Counted from the first letter of the stretch, positions 1 through 12,537 are shown. The stretch: 64,000 bases of DNA from Polytrichum commune (GCA_950295325.1 OX485807.1:45870796-45934795), one strand, 5' to 3'. Numbers and translations are program-made. The notes: generated by a model not told the origin, from the letters alone.

Positions 1-746
1 CGTCCCAACTCGTCTGAAACCCTAAAGTTTCCAAATCCCTGATTCTCACCAAATTTTCTAGCAAACTGTTCTCCAATCCTGTATTGATCCCGAACCCTAA
101 ATCTTGATGACTGTAATCTGAACCTACAATGTTGGCGAAATGCGTGTGCGAATTGCAATGTTCCGCTCTTTGTGATTGTGTGATGAGAGAGCAGCTACTT
201 GCTTCTCGATGTGCTTGCCTAAACCCTTAAACCCTAAACCCTAGTCAATAGGCAATCACTGGGCTATCATGCCGAGTCGTTTCTGAATAAGAAAAGAAAA
301 CAAACACAAAAAGAAAGGTGTCGGCTCTCTTAGGCAGGGCTGAGTTCGCACATGGTGGTACAACTTCATGAAATTAAGCCTAACTTTAGAGGTGAAATTA
401 AACTCTTTGCCGTGGTGTTAACTTGAATATAAAGTGATTTACTTTTATGAAAGTAATTTAGCTACGAATAGGAAAAATTCCGGGGTTAAATTACCACATG
501 TCCACCATGAGGGTTAAGGCCATGGTTAAGCTAACTATAATTGCACAAGCCGTCACATGTTTTATAATAGTCCACCCACACTTACTGGTGCAAGTCACCA
601 ATGAACGGTTCCTACCAGCAGGGGCCACTTTTAGAGTTGGTTTAATCAATGAGAGCCACTGGATGTAACCAATGTTGGTACTCATCATTCACTAATGGCC
701 CACATCAATAAGTATGGGTGGGCTATAAGTCAAGTAGGGGTAAGTG
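1..746. other. Left-edge non-coding region with telo-box motifs
   Basis: No convincing coding exon is visible. The first 245 bases hold several AAACCCTA-type motifs, including a short interstitial telomere-like run at about 222-244. In plants such telo-boxes are common near promoters and 5' UTRs of growth-related genes, so a gene may start just off the left edge. That is only a possibility. The remainder looks like ordinary AT-rich spacer. Confidence 0.4.
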
Positions 747-749
747 TAA

Positions 750-1124
750 GGGCCAGTTCACATGGGGTCCCAAATCCCCAGTCCCACTCATGTCATCAAG
801 TCCCAACTTTGGAGCCTCAAGAAATCATGGTTTATATCCATTTAATGTCAAATCTTGATTGTTTTATGCCGAAAAAAATTCTAAGCTCAACTTCTGTTGC
901 GAATTGGGTATAGCTGTGTGCTTGACCCAACTCTCAAAACAAGCCATGAGCCTCACCTCCATGAAGTTTTGTCATGTAGGCATCCATGTCATGCCTAGGA
1001 CTTTAGGACTTAGGACCCAGTGTGAAGTGGTTAGTCCTAACTGACATGCTCAATAATTGTAATCGCATAAATTGGCCTCAAGCAAAACTGGACTTGGGAC
1101 TTGGGACCCCTTGTGAACCGACCC
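750..1124. mobile_element. Tourist/PIF-like MITE, 375 bp, TAA target duplication
   Basis: The left end reads GGGCCAGTTCACATGGGGTC. The right end is its imperfect inverted complement, ending TGTGAACCGACCC. TAA flanks both ends (747-749 and 1125-1127), the usual three-base duplication of PIF/Harbinger elements. There is no transposase, so it is non-autonomous. Related ends occur at 21994-23002. Confidence 0.65.
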
Positions 1125-1127
1125 TAA

Positions 1128-2137
1128 GTGCGAAGTGGGGTAGGATGGGATGGGTCAATTTCCCATGTGTGTGACGAGAGGTAGGTCAGTGTAGGTAGGT
1201 AGCTTAACTACTAGATAGGTAAAGTTATCAGTTGGTTAGAGTTATCTCCATGTGTGAACTTTGCTTCATTAGTGTTTTAGGGATTTCATTTCATAATACC
1301 TACACAAAGGTAGTAGTAAAAACATGCCCCACCTATAGGTTGGAGTTGTTTCATCTCAATTTAAACTTGCTTGATTAATGGGATCTTTGATCCAAATTTA
1401 GGAGTTAAACTAGTTTTAAATTATACGTTTCATCGTCTATAATAGTATTAAGTGTTTTCACCCTCCCTCTCCCAGTTCGTCTTCCCCCTCAATATGTATT
1501 GGGGGCATCCACCCGTGTCCCAATAAGTAGGATGGAAGTGTGGAATTCATGGGTGGGTGAAGGTCGACATGGTTGCAGGTAGGAAATGTTGGATTGCAAG
1601 AAATATTCTCAAAAGTTACTCTCTTTCATTTTCTTTCTCCTAGTTTTGATAATGGGCTCCCCATTCCAAATTTGGTTCAAGTAGGGTGTGCATGTGTTGT
1701 TGTGGTTATGATTTTACTCTCTTGGCAACCAAATCATTGTCTATTAGAATAAAACTAACAATAACAATTTTTAAAATCACATTTGGATTGTTAACCTTGA
1801 TAAATTGAAATTTACTTAGAGATAAACAAGAGAATGTGCCTTTGCCACAAGAGGCTCTAGCCTAAAATGACATTTAAAAAAATATTTATTACTAGTTGTT
1901 TTCATATTAAATTGGAAATTTCACTGAGCTTCACCAAATCTTATCCATAAAGTTCTTACATGCATTATCCATACCCTATTACCATTCAAACACAATCTCC
2001 ACAATGCCTTCATCCCATGAGATGGGAAAAAATCAATAAACAAAGTTACCAATTTTTGTCATATGATTTTGACCCAAAATAAATTGTGTGCGTGAAGAGA
2101 GAGGCAACCAAATCGCACATAAGTTAAGTTAGATATT
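1128..2137. other. Non-coding spacer
   Basis: AT-rich sequence with stops in all frames. I see no gene, RNA gene or delimited element here. Confidence 0.5.
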
Positions 2138-2140
2138 TTA

Positions 2141-2683
2141 AGGGTTGTTTACACCATGGACCATGAAGTCGTCCCAAGGCCCTGTAAAATTTGTGATTGG
2201 ATGTTGAACTTGTCCTGGGACACTTTGGTTTATACAGAAGAAAAAAGTCAAAGTGACCATGGAGCTCCCAGGTCCCCAAAAGACATATTTTAAGGCCTAC
2301 ATGATCCACTGACATGGCCCAACATGTTTTGCTGCGGAAGAGGCAACAAAGGTGCTCGGGTAGAAAAACCAAGTGCCCATGGTAGAGAAATATTTTTATT
2401 ATAAATAATGTGAAATGATTTTTTTTGGGGAAGAGAAGATGATGACAACGAAAGACAACAGAAAAGTCAAACTTGAATTTTTTCAAAACTGCCCTTCTTA
2501 GACATGCATTAAAAACATCAACACATTCATTTTTTAGTGCATGGTCATTCCTCTTGGCCCACATTCGGATTACACCTAGTGAGGGGCCCAAAGGCTTTGT
2601 AAATTGATTTTGTAAGAAATCGGACCATGGAAAAAGGCCATGGTCCATGGTCCGACTTCATGGTCCATCATGTAAACCGGTCC
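2141..2683. mobile_element. TIR MITE, 543 bp, TTA target duplication
   Basis: Both ends carry imperfect inverted repeats of about 30 bp, sharing a GTTTACA core followed by ATGGACCATGAAGTCG. TTA flanks the element (2138-2140 and 2684-2686). The ends resemble the GGGCC..TTCACA ends of the Tourist-like elements elsewhere in the window. Internal reading frames are chance frames; no transposase motif is visible. Confidence 0.6.
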
Positions 2684-2686
2684 TTA

Positions 2687-3871
2687 ATTATTGTACACAA
2701 TTTGGGCGAGTGGGCTTCACGTCCTCAGGGGCTTATACAAGGGTGGGTTTGTGGATATTAGTCAATTGCGGTTACTAATCACTCACTAAACAAATCCTCA
2801 CTCACTAAAATAATCTCTCTCTATCTTCTTCACCTTCTTCATCTGCCGCGAATTTGTGAAGTTGTCGCAAAATTCCCACTCGCTTCTTCGCCATAGCCAA
2901 ATTCTGTCTCACCGCCAAGCTCAAACGAGTCAGAATGTGGCACTGACGTTGCTGAGCATCTTCATAGTAAGTCAAGTCAAGTCCAGCCAAGCAATGGAGT
3001 TTACAATTTAGCTTTTCGTTGCTCTGCTTCTCTTGGGCCTGTCTTCTCACACCACGTTTTGGGAATGGAAGTTCGCTGTTCGTAAATCCTGTCTGGAATC
3101 CCGTGCTTGCCAATTAGTGCAGAAATTGGGATGTGAAGTAAGTTAAGCTGTGCACATAAGATTTTCTAGTTCTACTTTTCTCTGGTTCTTGGCCTCCCCA
3201 TCTGCAAGCACATTGTGCGAGTGCTTCGTCGTTCTTTGTGGTTCACTTCGGAATTTCGAAACAGTTTGCTCAATGTTTGCAAAGCAGTGCGAATTGGGGA
3301 TCGTTTTGTAGTTTCTCAAGGATATAAGTTGCTGATGTTTGCGATATCAACCCTGTCATCTCTATACTCATTAATATCTCCTCATAGTAAGTGTTCGGCC
3401 TTCTTGTAAATATTGATGAGCTATCTTCGCGGCAGAAGTTTCAAGGCAGACCTGATGATGTTGTTTACATTTTGGCTCATGGCTGCATTTCCTCCTTAGG
3501 TTGCCCAATATTGGTACTCAAGCGGGCATTGAAACGGCTTGATTCAAATTGGCTATGAAATGGTTTCAATATCAACCTCTTGTCTTATATCTCATCACAT
3601 ATACAGTGAGTATTCGCCCTTCCTGTAAGGATTGATGAATCCTCTTTAAGGCAGCTGATTCATGGAACACCTAATGATTTTGTTCACATTTTCCTCAAGA
3701 CTGCATTTCCTTCTTAGGTTGCCCAATTTTGGCAGTCAAGTGAGCGGGTTTACAGGAGATGAGGAGAGGGCGGGGGGGGAAGGGGGAAGACTTTGTTTGT
3801 TGTAATGATGACATGAAAAGCCTAATTGGCGTGCTGACATTCTTGCAGGTTTTGTGAAGGGGCGGTGGAAA
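2687..3871 (+). promoter_or_regulatory. Upstream region and probable 5' UTR of the SKL2-like gene
   Basis: The tract at 2810-2850 is pyrimidine-rich (CTCTCTCTATCTTCTTC...), typical of plant 5' leaders. A splice-donor-like CATAGTAAGT lies near 2965, and an acceptor-like TTCTTGCAG ends at 3848, 23 bases before the start codon. A leader intron is therefore plausible. No TATA box was assigned with confidence. Confidence 0.4.
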
Positions 3872-6800
3872 ATGGCAACATTGAACGCAAGTGGAGCGTA
3901 TTTGTCAACCACTGCCACACAGTTATGGGTGCCTTTGTTGGCATGCCCAAGCTGCTCGGCGACCACCCGCTCCTCTGCCTCTCTCGCTAATTTCACAGGC
4001 CGCTTCTCACAACAATTACAGCTCGGAGCTCAGCTCACCTGGAAGGTGTCCTCAACCTCATCAACGCAGGCTCTCAAGATCCGAAGAAGAGGCATTGTGA
4101 AATCCCTCACTTGTGCTTCTCAAGTGGACACTTCAGCTCACGAGGTATGCAATTGAGCTCCGCACTTAGACCAATGACCTCGTGCGTGTTACATATGCAA
4201 AGGTTGTGGTACCTCGAGAACCCTAAATCTGAGTTGTGCACAGCTTGCACTTTGATTCTGGCCATAACACCATAATTCAGTAGAGTCTAATCTCTCCTGG
4301 TTTCCTTGTGTGGAATTTGAGGTCTCAGTGCATATCCTAATACAACACTTTTGCTTGATTCTTCCGGTACTGGGATCAGTAGCAGAAACTCAAGACAAGG
4401 ATATATGCACTGTCGCCCACCACGTAGACGAATGACCTCCTGCGTGTTACATATGAAAGGCTTTTGTACCTCGAGAACCCTAAATCTGAAATGTGCACAA
4501 CTTCCACTTTATAGAATTTGTTACACCAGATTAATTAATCATGCAGGCGGATGCAATTTAGTTCTGGCTACAACATAATGATTCACCAGACTTTTGTCTC
4601 TCCTGGTTTTCTTGTGTGGAAATTGAGGTTGTTCGTACACATGCTCTACAATTCCTCACTTGTGCTTCTCAAGCTGACACTTCTGCTCACGAGTTATTCA
4701 ACTGAGATCCCCACTTAGACCAATGATGTCTGTGTGTTAAAATCCGAAAGGTTATTGTACCTAGAGAACCCTCAATCCGAATTGTGCACATATTGCACAT
4801 GTTAGGATTTCATTAGCATGCAGGCGGATGCAATTTGATTCTGGCTGCAACAGAATAATTCTTCACAAAGGTCCCATTCATGCTACACAACAATATCCTT
4901 GAATCTTCTTGTTACATTGGGAGATCAATAGCAGAAACTCATCAAGACAAGAATCCACTGTCAATGTCAGTGGGGATGTTTGTTGAGGATTGCCTCTGGT
5001 CAAATGGCTTGCCAGCATTTGGCTATTGTTGCATGTGTGAATTGCTTTTCTATTTTATTCTAGTTTGGGATTGATTCCTTTTGAGTGCTCTATATTGAGT
5101 ATGTGAATCTAAAAAGCATTGGATTGACTGTCTCTCGTCATTCTTATTTAAGTTTTATCGGTTACCTTTATCTGTAAGTGTTGTTTGAACACCGATACTT
5201 CCAAGGGTATATTTGCTGTTCCTTGATGCTGAAGCAGAGGTATCCATTTACAATAGATTATTGTTTCAGAAAATGGATTGGGCAGTTTCATGATGACGGT
5301 GCAGAAGTGGAGGTGCGAGTGCGGATACCGGATGGCATGGTGGGCAAGGATGATGCGAGTGTGAGTGCCCGTCACGTGCAAGTCGATTCCCAAGATGCCG
5401 CCCTTTTTATAGCAGTGCAAACTCCAAAAGGTCCACGGCTTATTTACTCTGCACCACGCCTCTATGGCCAAGTGAAATCCTCGGAGACTGTCTGGTAAGC
5501 TAATTATTATTCCAAAGTGCCTTCCTCTCTTTATTCTGATGAATCACTATAAATGAACAAGACCTGTAGAAAACAGAACTCCAGGAAATTCCCTCACATG
5601 AACACATCCATCCATTTTTGCTTTGCGGATGTGAGTGCCGTATCCAGTTCTGCATTCGGGGGAAAATTAACTTGATCTCACGTTGTCTTGCAAAAAGACA
5701 AGGTAAAGAGCTCATCAATCAAGAACCCTAAACTGTTTTAGGTGTACTCTTTGAGAGAATACAAGGTCGTTGATTGATCGTCTAATTATATCTGTTGAGA
5801 GTTTATGGTGGCAAGAAATGGGCCCAATATGTTGCTAAAAGTGGATGGCTTGCATTTGCTTTCTGTGTTCAAATGTGGATATGGCAATGGGTGGGAACTA
5901 TCTCAAACATAATATCCACTTTTCATGCATAATAAACCTTTAGGGATGTGGATACATCAACCGCAACTGGTGGGCTTGTTCTGACATAAGGACTTCGATG
6001 AAGAATTATGTGGTACATAATTCCTTGGATTACTTCCCACATCTGTTTTGATTTATGGAAAGCAAAGAAATTGAACGCAGGTACATTGATGATGACGAGG
6101 TTGTATTAAGCTTGAAAAAGATGGACAGTAAGGTTACATGGCCAGCTTTGGAGCAAGCATGGGCCTCATTAACAACTGGAGTATCACAACTGCTCAAAGG
6201 CACGTCCATTTATGTTGTCGGCGCTTCTTCTGAAATCAACTGGGCTGTTGCACGTGAACTTGCCACCGGTCTCGAGTATGTGGTTCTCATAGCTTTTTGC
6301 CTCAAGAAGTTCCGAGAGATCAGAAACATACTCCGTTGTGTTACCATATGAGCATATCTTTGCAGCTGTAACTTAATTCTTATATGGGTCAGAATATGAA
6401 GAGTGACTGGATCTTTGCCTTCTGGCTGCAGGTATGTACCACTTCAAACAGAACAGCTAATCCAGGAGCTCACAAAAATGTCACCTGCAGACTGTATGTT
6501 ACAACTCCACCTGTTACTTGTGGTTTGTGCAATGTTATAAGTAATGGAATAGCTCCAATATTAGAGTTATGCTTAAACTCAATGGGACTTCTGATTGGGA
6601 GTTGGTTGTTTTGCACACAACTCTTTCCATGTAAGGTAAGTTTTCGGTGCATGCTTGGAGTTGGTGTGGGGGTTTGAGCAAAGAACACTCTATATCAGTT
6701 CAATCAGGGCCAAACTCATTTTAGCATGCCAAGAGGTGCTAAAATGAGTTTGGCCCTGATTGAACTGATATAGAGTGTTCTTTTTTCAAACCCCCACACC

Positions 6801-8361
6801 AACTCCAAGCATGCACTGAAAAATTACTAAACACACAACATGTTGTATGCAGTACAACTAACTCCCGACCAAAACTCCTGTTGAATCAAAGGATATCTCT
6901 ATTGTGTTATCGATTTGTACCATTATTAAAAGTGCTTCACAATTCTTGGGTGTTTTTTCTTCTTTCTTGATGGTTGTAGCAACACTAAAGCCATGACAAT
7001 TTGGCTCTTTCTGTTCAGTGGCAACAGCAGAAGGTGAGCCAGCTGTGACAGAAGCGGAGTCTGCAATACTTGATAGCCTCAATTCGTAAGTAACAGTCTT
7101 ATGCCAATTTTATGTAATATAAAGACAACATTTGTAGAAAGCTTAGTTCTTTCTGATAAGATGAAATGGTCAGTATGTGAAATTGATTAGAGGTTGGTTC
7201 AGAAGCTTCTTGCTTGTTGCACTGAGGTCAGGTTTGGGTTGTGTCTTAAAAACAAATCCTATGACATGTCATCATTTTTTTCTTGGAACTGCAGACATGT
7301 GCGATGCGTAATTGCAACACTTGGTGGATCTCAAGGTTTAGGTGCTCAATATGGGAATTGGAAGAGCCTTCACGCAGGCTTTACAGTCTGGCTCTCTCAG
7401 ACTGAAGCTACAGGTAGAGAGCCTGACTCTGGCTTATGAGAATTATTATTAAGAAATTAGGCATTCCTGCCTGCAAATTCTTAAGATCCTTCACAATGAA
7501 CAGATGGAAAGCATATGTTAAAAGCTCTTGTTTTGGCAACAATTATCATATGGGGACTGCCACATGGATTTGGAGGGAAACAGCAAAGGCTGAAGTGGGA
7601 GAATGGAGGTTTTCCTAATAGCTCAACAATTGTTCTGGAAAGGGTTTAATGATCTTACTTTTAGGGTGAAACGAAATAGACATTTATGGTGTTTGCATAC
7701 CTGCATGCAAGTTCTTAAGGTCCTCCACAATGAACAGTTGGAAATTATATGTTAAGTTCTTCTTTTGGCAACAATTACCATATGTGGATTTCCACTTGGA
7801 TCTGATATAAGAAAGCTTGGAGTGGGAGAATGGAGTTTCTTCATAATAGCTTAACAAAGTTTTGGAGGGGGTTTAATGATCTTAATTATATGGTGTTACA
7901 TGATATCTGCATGATAGATGAAGAGGCTGCTGAAGAAGAAGCGGCAAAGGCAAAGCAGGAAGGATCAAAGGCATATGCCCAAGCTGATGTGGTAGTAGCT
8001 CTTGCTGGGTGGGATGAGAATTCAGCAAAGCCTGCAGCTGAAGGGGCACTCCGTGCACTAAAATTCCTTCTTGAAGGTGACAAAGAGCTGCCAAGTAATT
8101 ATGCCTATCCCTCTTAACGTGCTAAAATACTTCAATATATTCTGCTCTCCTGCCTTTGTCTTTTTTTTATAGTGACTTAATTATTACCTCCTTATCCTTT
8201 TATTTTTAAACCTGTATTCACTGCTGTCTGTGAATCCTTTCTCAGGTAAGAAGAGCTTGTATGTGCGGCTTGGAGCTCGTGGAGATTGGCCAGATATTAT
8301 GCCCCCAGGCTGGAACCCTGCAAGTGGCAAAGAGGAGGCAAAGAGTAAGGCATACTACTAA
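3872..8361 (+). CDS. SKL2: Shikimate kinase-like protein, SKL2 type, chloroplast-targeted
   Basis: Eight exons: 3872-4144, 5238-5494, 6081-6275, 6432-6493, 7019-7085, 7295-7413, 7918-8094, 8246-8361. They sum to 1266 nt (421 aa plus stop) with consistent phases and GT-AG junctions. Residues 1 to about 75 are Ser/Thr/Ala-rich and resemble a chloroplast transit peptide. Residues about 92-200 form a CS/HSP20-like segment (EVEVRVRIPDG; DAALFIAVQTPKGPR). The shikimate kinase-like part follows, with landmarks LLKGTSIYVVGASSEINWAV, HAGFTVWLSQTEAT, LYVRLGARGDWP and PPGWNP. These match plant SKL2 proteins (about 390 aa in Arabidopsis) as I remember them. The Walker A GxGKS/T of true shikimate kinases is absent: VGASSEIN stands in its place. 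Catalysis of shikimate phosphorylation is therefore unlikely and the role is unknown. The second exon has a tandem CAG acceptor; use of the upstream site would add one residue. Confidence 0.87.
4110..4985 (+). repeat. Threefold imperfect duplication in SKL2 intron 1
   Basis: A segment starting in the last 35 bases of exon 1 (CCTCACTTGTGCTTCTCAAG) and running into the intron recurs in degraded form. A second partial copy starts near 4415 and a third near 4660. Shared blocks include GTACCTCGAGAACCCTAAAT, GCAGGCGGATGCAATTT and AGCAGAAACTCA. The third copy repeats the exon end, but its donor GT is changed (GAGTTATTC), so it is probably not spliced as an exon. Confidence 0.75.
6576..6890. mobile_element. 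Palindromic MITE/foldback element in SKL2 intron 4
   Basis: The inner arms, 6642-6727 and 6736-6822, are nearly perfect inverted repeats of about 86 bp around an 8-base loop. They share GCATGCTTGGAGTTGGTG and GGGCCAAACTCATTTTAGCA. More diverged pairing continues out to about 6576 and 6890. It lies wholly in the intron 6494-7018, so it would be transcribed as a long hairpin. A diverged half-copy sits in the quinoprotein gene at about 15222. Confidence 0.75.
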
Positions 8362-9640
8362 GGAAAGTCGATTTTTTTTTGCTTGATGGTTGCATGGGAC
8401 ATGTTGAACAGTTGTGCTTGGCAACAAAGGTAGAGTTTCAGTAGAAATTTATCCTTATTGAGCAAGTGATTTCATTTTTGATCTAAGAATTCAGTTTGAA
8501 ACCACACATTTGTAGTATTATCTGAGCACCTTGAGCACATGAGTTGTAACTTTTATCATTCAAACTATTCTTGACTTGTTTCAGTAATTAGCAGGGAGAA
8601 TGCAAAAGTCTCCTGAGTATACCTTATTGAGTCACAAATCCTTCCAAATTGCCACCATGAGTTCTGTAGGCTTTTATTAGGGACTTAAATGGTGACTTTA
8701 CTTTCCTATGCTATTCACTAACCATGAATTGCTCCTATGAGGCTTTGAGGTTTGGCTTGAATCATTCCTTGGATGTACAATACACAAAGCCTTCATTTAA
8801 CACACTAGCTAGGTTGTAGATGAGAACAAACACACAGGTGCGATTTTGTGTATTACATCTCATTGGGGACAATCTTACAATTTCAAAAAGTTGATTCAAT
8901 GGCAAGATGCAAAAGCACACCAAATTAAATTTATTTATTTTATGGTACGGACAGGCCCTGTGTATTTAGTGTTTTTCACAATCAAGCCTGAGCAACCACA
9001 CATCTTAAAGTAGAGAGTGTGGTCTACATCTATCTGTCAGAAATTATACCAACACAATAAATTAGCATTTCTGAGCCCAATCCTGCTGATCAGAGAAAAA
9101 TGAGGTTGTGCATTGTGGTTTTCATGTTCTTACACATCAATAGAATGAATGCAATTTTGGATGCCTTGAGGATGCAATGGAAACAGTGCAACTGCAGAGA
9201 AGTATTACTGTGCAACGAAGATCCTAAGGACAATCATGTTCATGAAAGCTTCAAAGTGTTTTGTTTGAGATTATGAAAGTGGTTGTGCCATATGTGAACT
9301 CGGTCAAGAACAATCTAGGAATAGCTGAATGGCATCATAAACTTTGTCAGCATCTTTTAGTGCAATTCACAGTCAAGATTCATGTCTGACTCAGCTAGCC
9401 AACTTGGTACCTGCAATAAATTGAAATTGATGGTAAGCCCAGGAAGCCAAAAGGCTAATGGGAAGCAATGAGTTCAAAGTATGCAGGTGTTATTCTGTTA
9501 CTTTTCTTAATCAAACTCCTACATGGATTGGTGTGTGGTTATTTGAGGATCAAAGAACAAAGACCATAAACACACATGTTTTGAGGAGATCTGACTTTGT
9601 CTTCAAAAGAATTGAACTACTCTACACTTAGCAATGAACA
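8362..9640. other. SKL2 3' UTR and non-coding spacer
   Basis: The first few hundred bases after the stop are probably 3' UTR. No further coding exon was found. The right end includes the left-hand SINE target duplication (9630-9640). Confidence 0.5.
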
Positions 9641-10022
9641 GACAGATAGATAGATAGATAGAAACTCCGGTCCCTTTTTTAGCAAGGGGCTGGCGTGAAT
9701 AAAGTGTCCGTTCGTAATGCCAAATGACCCGATGCCCACCGGACAAGGGGATATTGGGGCAATACTACTCTCCCCTTTTGAGGATGGGCACTATAGTGAC
9801 ACACTATACTAGTTCCTAGCTAGCCACTAGTGCCTTGAAGATACCGGACATGATATCCCCCCAAAGGGCTTTGAGGTACCCATACAACAAGGTCCAAGGA
9901 CCCCCCACCATAGTTGGGTGGACTAAGGTGGTGAGCACCACGCCGGCATGGGGAATAGAACCCACAACCTCCTCATTGGGGGCCATGAGCCCTAACCACC
10001 AAGCCAAGGCCCGTGGTGCCTC
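9641..10022 (-). mobile_element. tRNA-derived SINE, 382 bp, 11-bp target duplication
   Basis: Read on the minus strand, the head resembles a tRNA. An A-box-like TGGCTTGGTGGTTAGG (plus 9991-10006) is followed by a B-box-like GGGTTCTATTCC (plus 9952-9963) about 40 bases later. The minus-strand 3' end is a simple CTAT repeat (plus 9641-9661). AGCAATGAACA occurs at 9630-9640 and again at 10023-10033, giving a perfect duplication on both flanks. The body is G+C-richer than its surroundings. It has no coding capacity; open frames across it are incidental. Confidence 0.85.
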
Positions 10023-10033
10023 AGCAATGAACA

Positions 10034-10926
10034 CAATTGGGAGAACCTATTAGTTAGTTAAAGAATCAACATAACATGCACTTGGGACAACCATTACTAA
10101 ATCAAGGAAGATCCAATTTTCAATCCAAGTTTTGCTAATGCTTCACCACAAATTTACTAATGCAACACTAATTGTGAATCTAATTAGTAGAAGTTAGAGA
10201 ACATGAAAAAAAAACCCCCCCCAAATAACACCCACATAACATAGTGCTAGAATGTTTATTTTTCTACAACCTCCCAAACACATTTGATGTACTTCCCACA
10301 CTAGAAGATATTGTTGGCCTATGTGACTAGGTATTTATGACAAGCTCTCTTATTTGAACCTTGCTCTCAAAGTAGCCTACCCTCTAAAAGGAAGTGTCCT
10401 TACCATAAAGCTTGGTAACACATGATCACTGCAAGGAAAAACGGGATCCCATTCATGTAGGTGTTATTTTATTTTATTTTATTGTTATGGCTTTGTTTGA
10501 GAATAATTACTTGCACAACCATGTTTGTCACATTTATTGTAGATGTATAACGATTGTGGCAAACCTAGTATTTTGGAAAGTACTATACATAAGTCATAAG
10601 TGCTCATTTATGAGAACATGTCCACTCATGAACTCATGGTGGCATGTTGTGGGAAGTTGTTGCACTTTTGCATAAAACGTGTCATTGCTATTCCTATCAT
10701 CTTTGCTTTGAGGCTTGTACTTATACTTCTCAAAAAGTTACAATTTTGTCAAGTATATATTCAAAGACATTTAGAACTGGAGGATATGTTGTGTTTGTGG
10801 GTAAGCCCAATAACTAGAGGATATGTCTACGTTTCAAAAATCATCATGTGAAGCTATGTACATCTGCTCAACCTCCCGTGGATTGCATAAAAAAGGTGTA
10901 TGTATGTATGTATGTATTATGTGTGC

Positions 10927-10966
<40 letters not shown>

Positions 10967-11410
10967 ACAATGAGTTTCATACAAAATGATTGTATAAATA
11001 TGAAATTTATGGCAAATTTTTGACGGCACCTAAAATGGTGCTCTCAAGTTTGAGAACAAGTTCATTTTCATATAGTTTTTTTGGGCCAAAATCGATTGCC
11101 TCCCCTTCATTGCATTGAAATTGGGGCTTGCAACACCACTTGAACCTTCCTTGAACATTATTAAATGACAAAAGTGGGCCAAAACTCTCAACCAAACCAT
11201 GATTTGAGAAAATTTAAGGATAACTACAATTGTCACAAGATTCGAAGTCCTTTTCGCTAGTGTGTAGATAGTGGACAAGGGTTTGCTGGTTATTTTTTGA
11301 AGAATTATGAGTAATCTCTAACACTGATTTACGTGGCTTGAAGCATGATTTGAACACAAAGGACATGTACACAAGATTTGGAGGAGTCCCGTGGTCAAGT
11401 TACTCACAAG
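10034..11410. other. Non-coding spacer with microsatellites
   Basis: No gene is supported. A GTAT run at about 10898-10916 is followed by (AT)n and (GT)n at about 10926-10966. Confidence 0.55.
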
Positions 11411-11419
11411 CAACAACCC

Positions 11420-12234
11420 CGGGTAGGGCACTCGCGAAAATTTATTAAACCATGTGAGAAAGAATGTAGGGTATTTTTTATCCATTTGTGAGAAAATTTA
11501 TACAATTCTTCGATATAATGAAGCACCTCTTCAATTACAAAGTTGTGTGTATAAAAAAATAAGGGTACCATATAATGCATCAATTTATATAATTCTTTCA
11601 ATCTAAAATAGGGTTGAGAATAGTAGGTAGAGAAAAAAATATTGAGGCAGAGGTATACAATGCAAATTCCTGAATGAATTAAGCCCAACGAAGAAAGGAA
11701 AGTTATGTTGCTATCCAATGTGTTCCTAAACACAAAAATGAATTTTGTTGCTATCCAATGTGTTCTAAAACACAAGAGTTGAGAATCGAATTGAGCTTAG
11801 ATGTTCATATTTTTTATTTTGGTGCTTCTCTCAAGTTTGCTTGCTTCAAGTTTGTTTGATTTGAACATTGTTTGATGTATGTTTTGGAACAATAGAAGGT
11901 CCTAATAATGCTTCAAGTTTTTATGTTTTGGTACATTGTTTGATGTCTTTAGTCTAGACATGGTTTATTGAAATTTCACTACAAACTTTCAAGAGTCCTA
12001 TGATTCATCATTCATGGGGTCAAATATAAAAATTATAAGGAACATAGGGTACTAGAAACTAGTTCACTTTCGACTTTATAAATACAAATAGGGTCATCTA
12101 AAATGACAAAATTTAGATTTATCTGTACTGATAGGGTGTAAAGAATTCCAAATTCTTAGATAAATAGCCCCATGATAAATACCCTTCCGTCGCAGATGGG
12201 TTATTCAATACATGTATGAGTGCCCTACCCGGGC
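11420..12234 (+). mobile_element. Mutator-like MITE, 815 bp, copy 1
   Basis: The ends are CGGGTAGGGCACTC at 11420 and its inverted complement GAGTGCCCTACCCG at 12218-12231. CAACAACCC is duplicated at 11411-11419 and 12235-12243. A 9-bp duplication fits Mutator-like elements. No transposase is present. A shorter second copy lies in opposite orientation at 49799-50525. Confidence 0.75.
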
Positions 12235-12537
12235 CAACAACCCAGTTCAAGGTGAAAGAGATATGAATCCTCGAATTGTGAGCCACCTCTATTTCAATTT
12301 GGTACTAAATCATTTTCACAAGTACCAATGCTTGATTTATTTGAAGGTATGAGTGATCTCTCTCATCGATCTCCGTGGCTTGAGCATGATGACCTTGTAA
12401 CAGATCACATGTACACAAGATGAATACAGTGTGCAAGTAACAACAGTACTAGCCATTAGTTGAAGAGACAAACCCTCAACTTGTGTGTATGTGCTTCAAT
12501 TTAGTCACTTTACAAGTATTCAAGATTACACATGAAT

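Noticed and set aside
222-244. A chromosome end (telomere)
   Set aside because: Only a few degenerate AAACCCT units are present. This is an interstitial telo-box type motif.
2124-2648. 174-codon minus frame
   Set aside because: It lies inside a TIR-bounded MITE with a TTA duplication and has no recognisable motif.
9816-10053. 72-codon frames on both strands
   Set aside because: Both lie within the SINE body; the A/B boxes, tail and target duplication explain the sequence.
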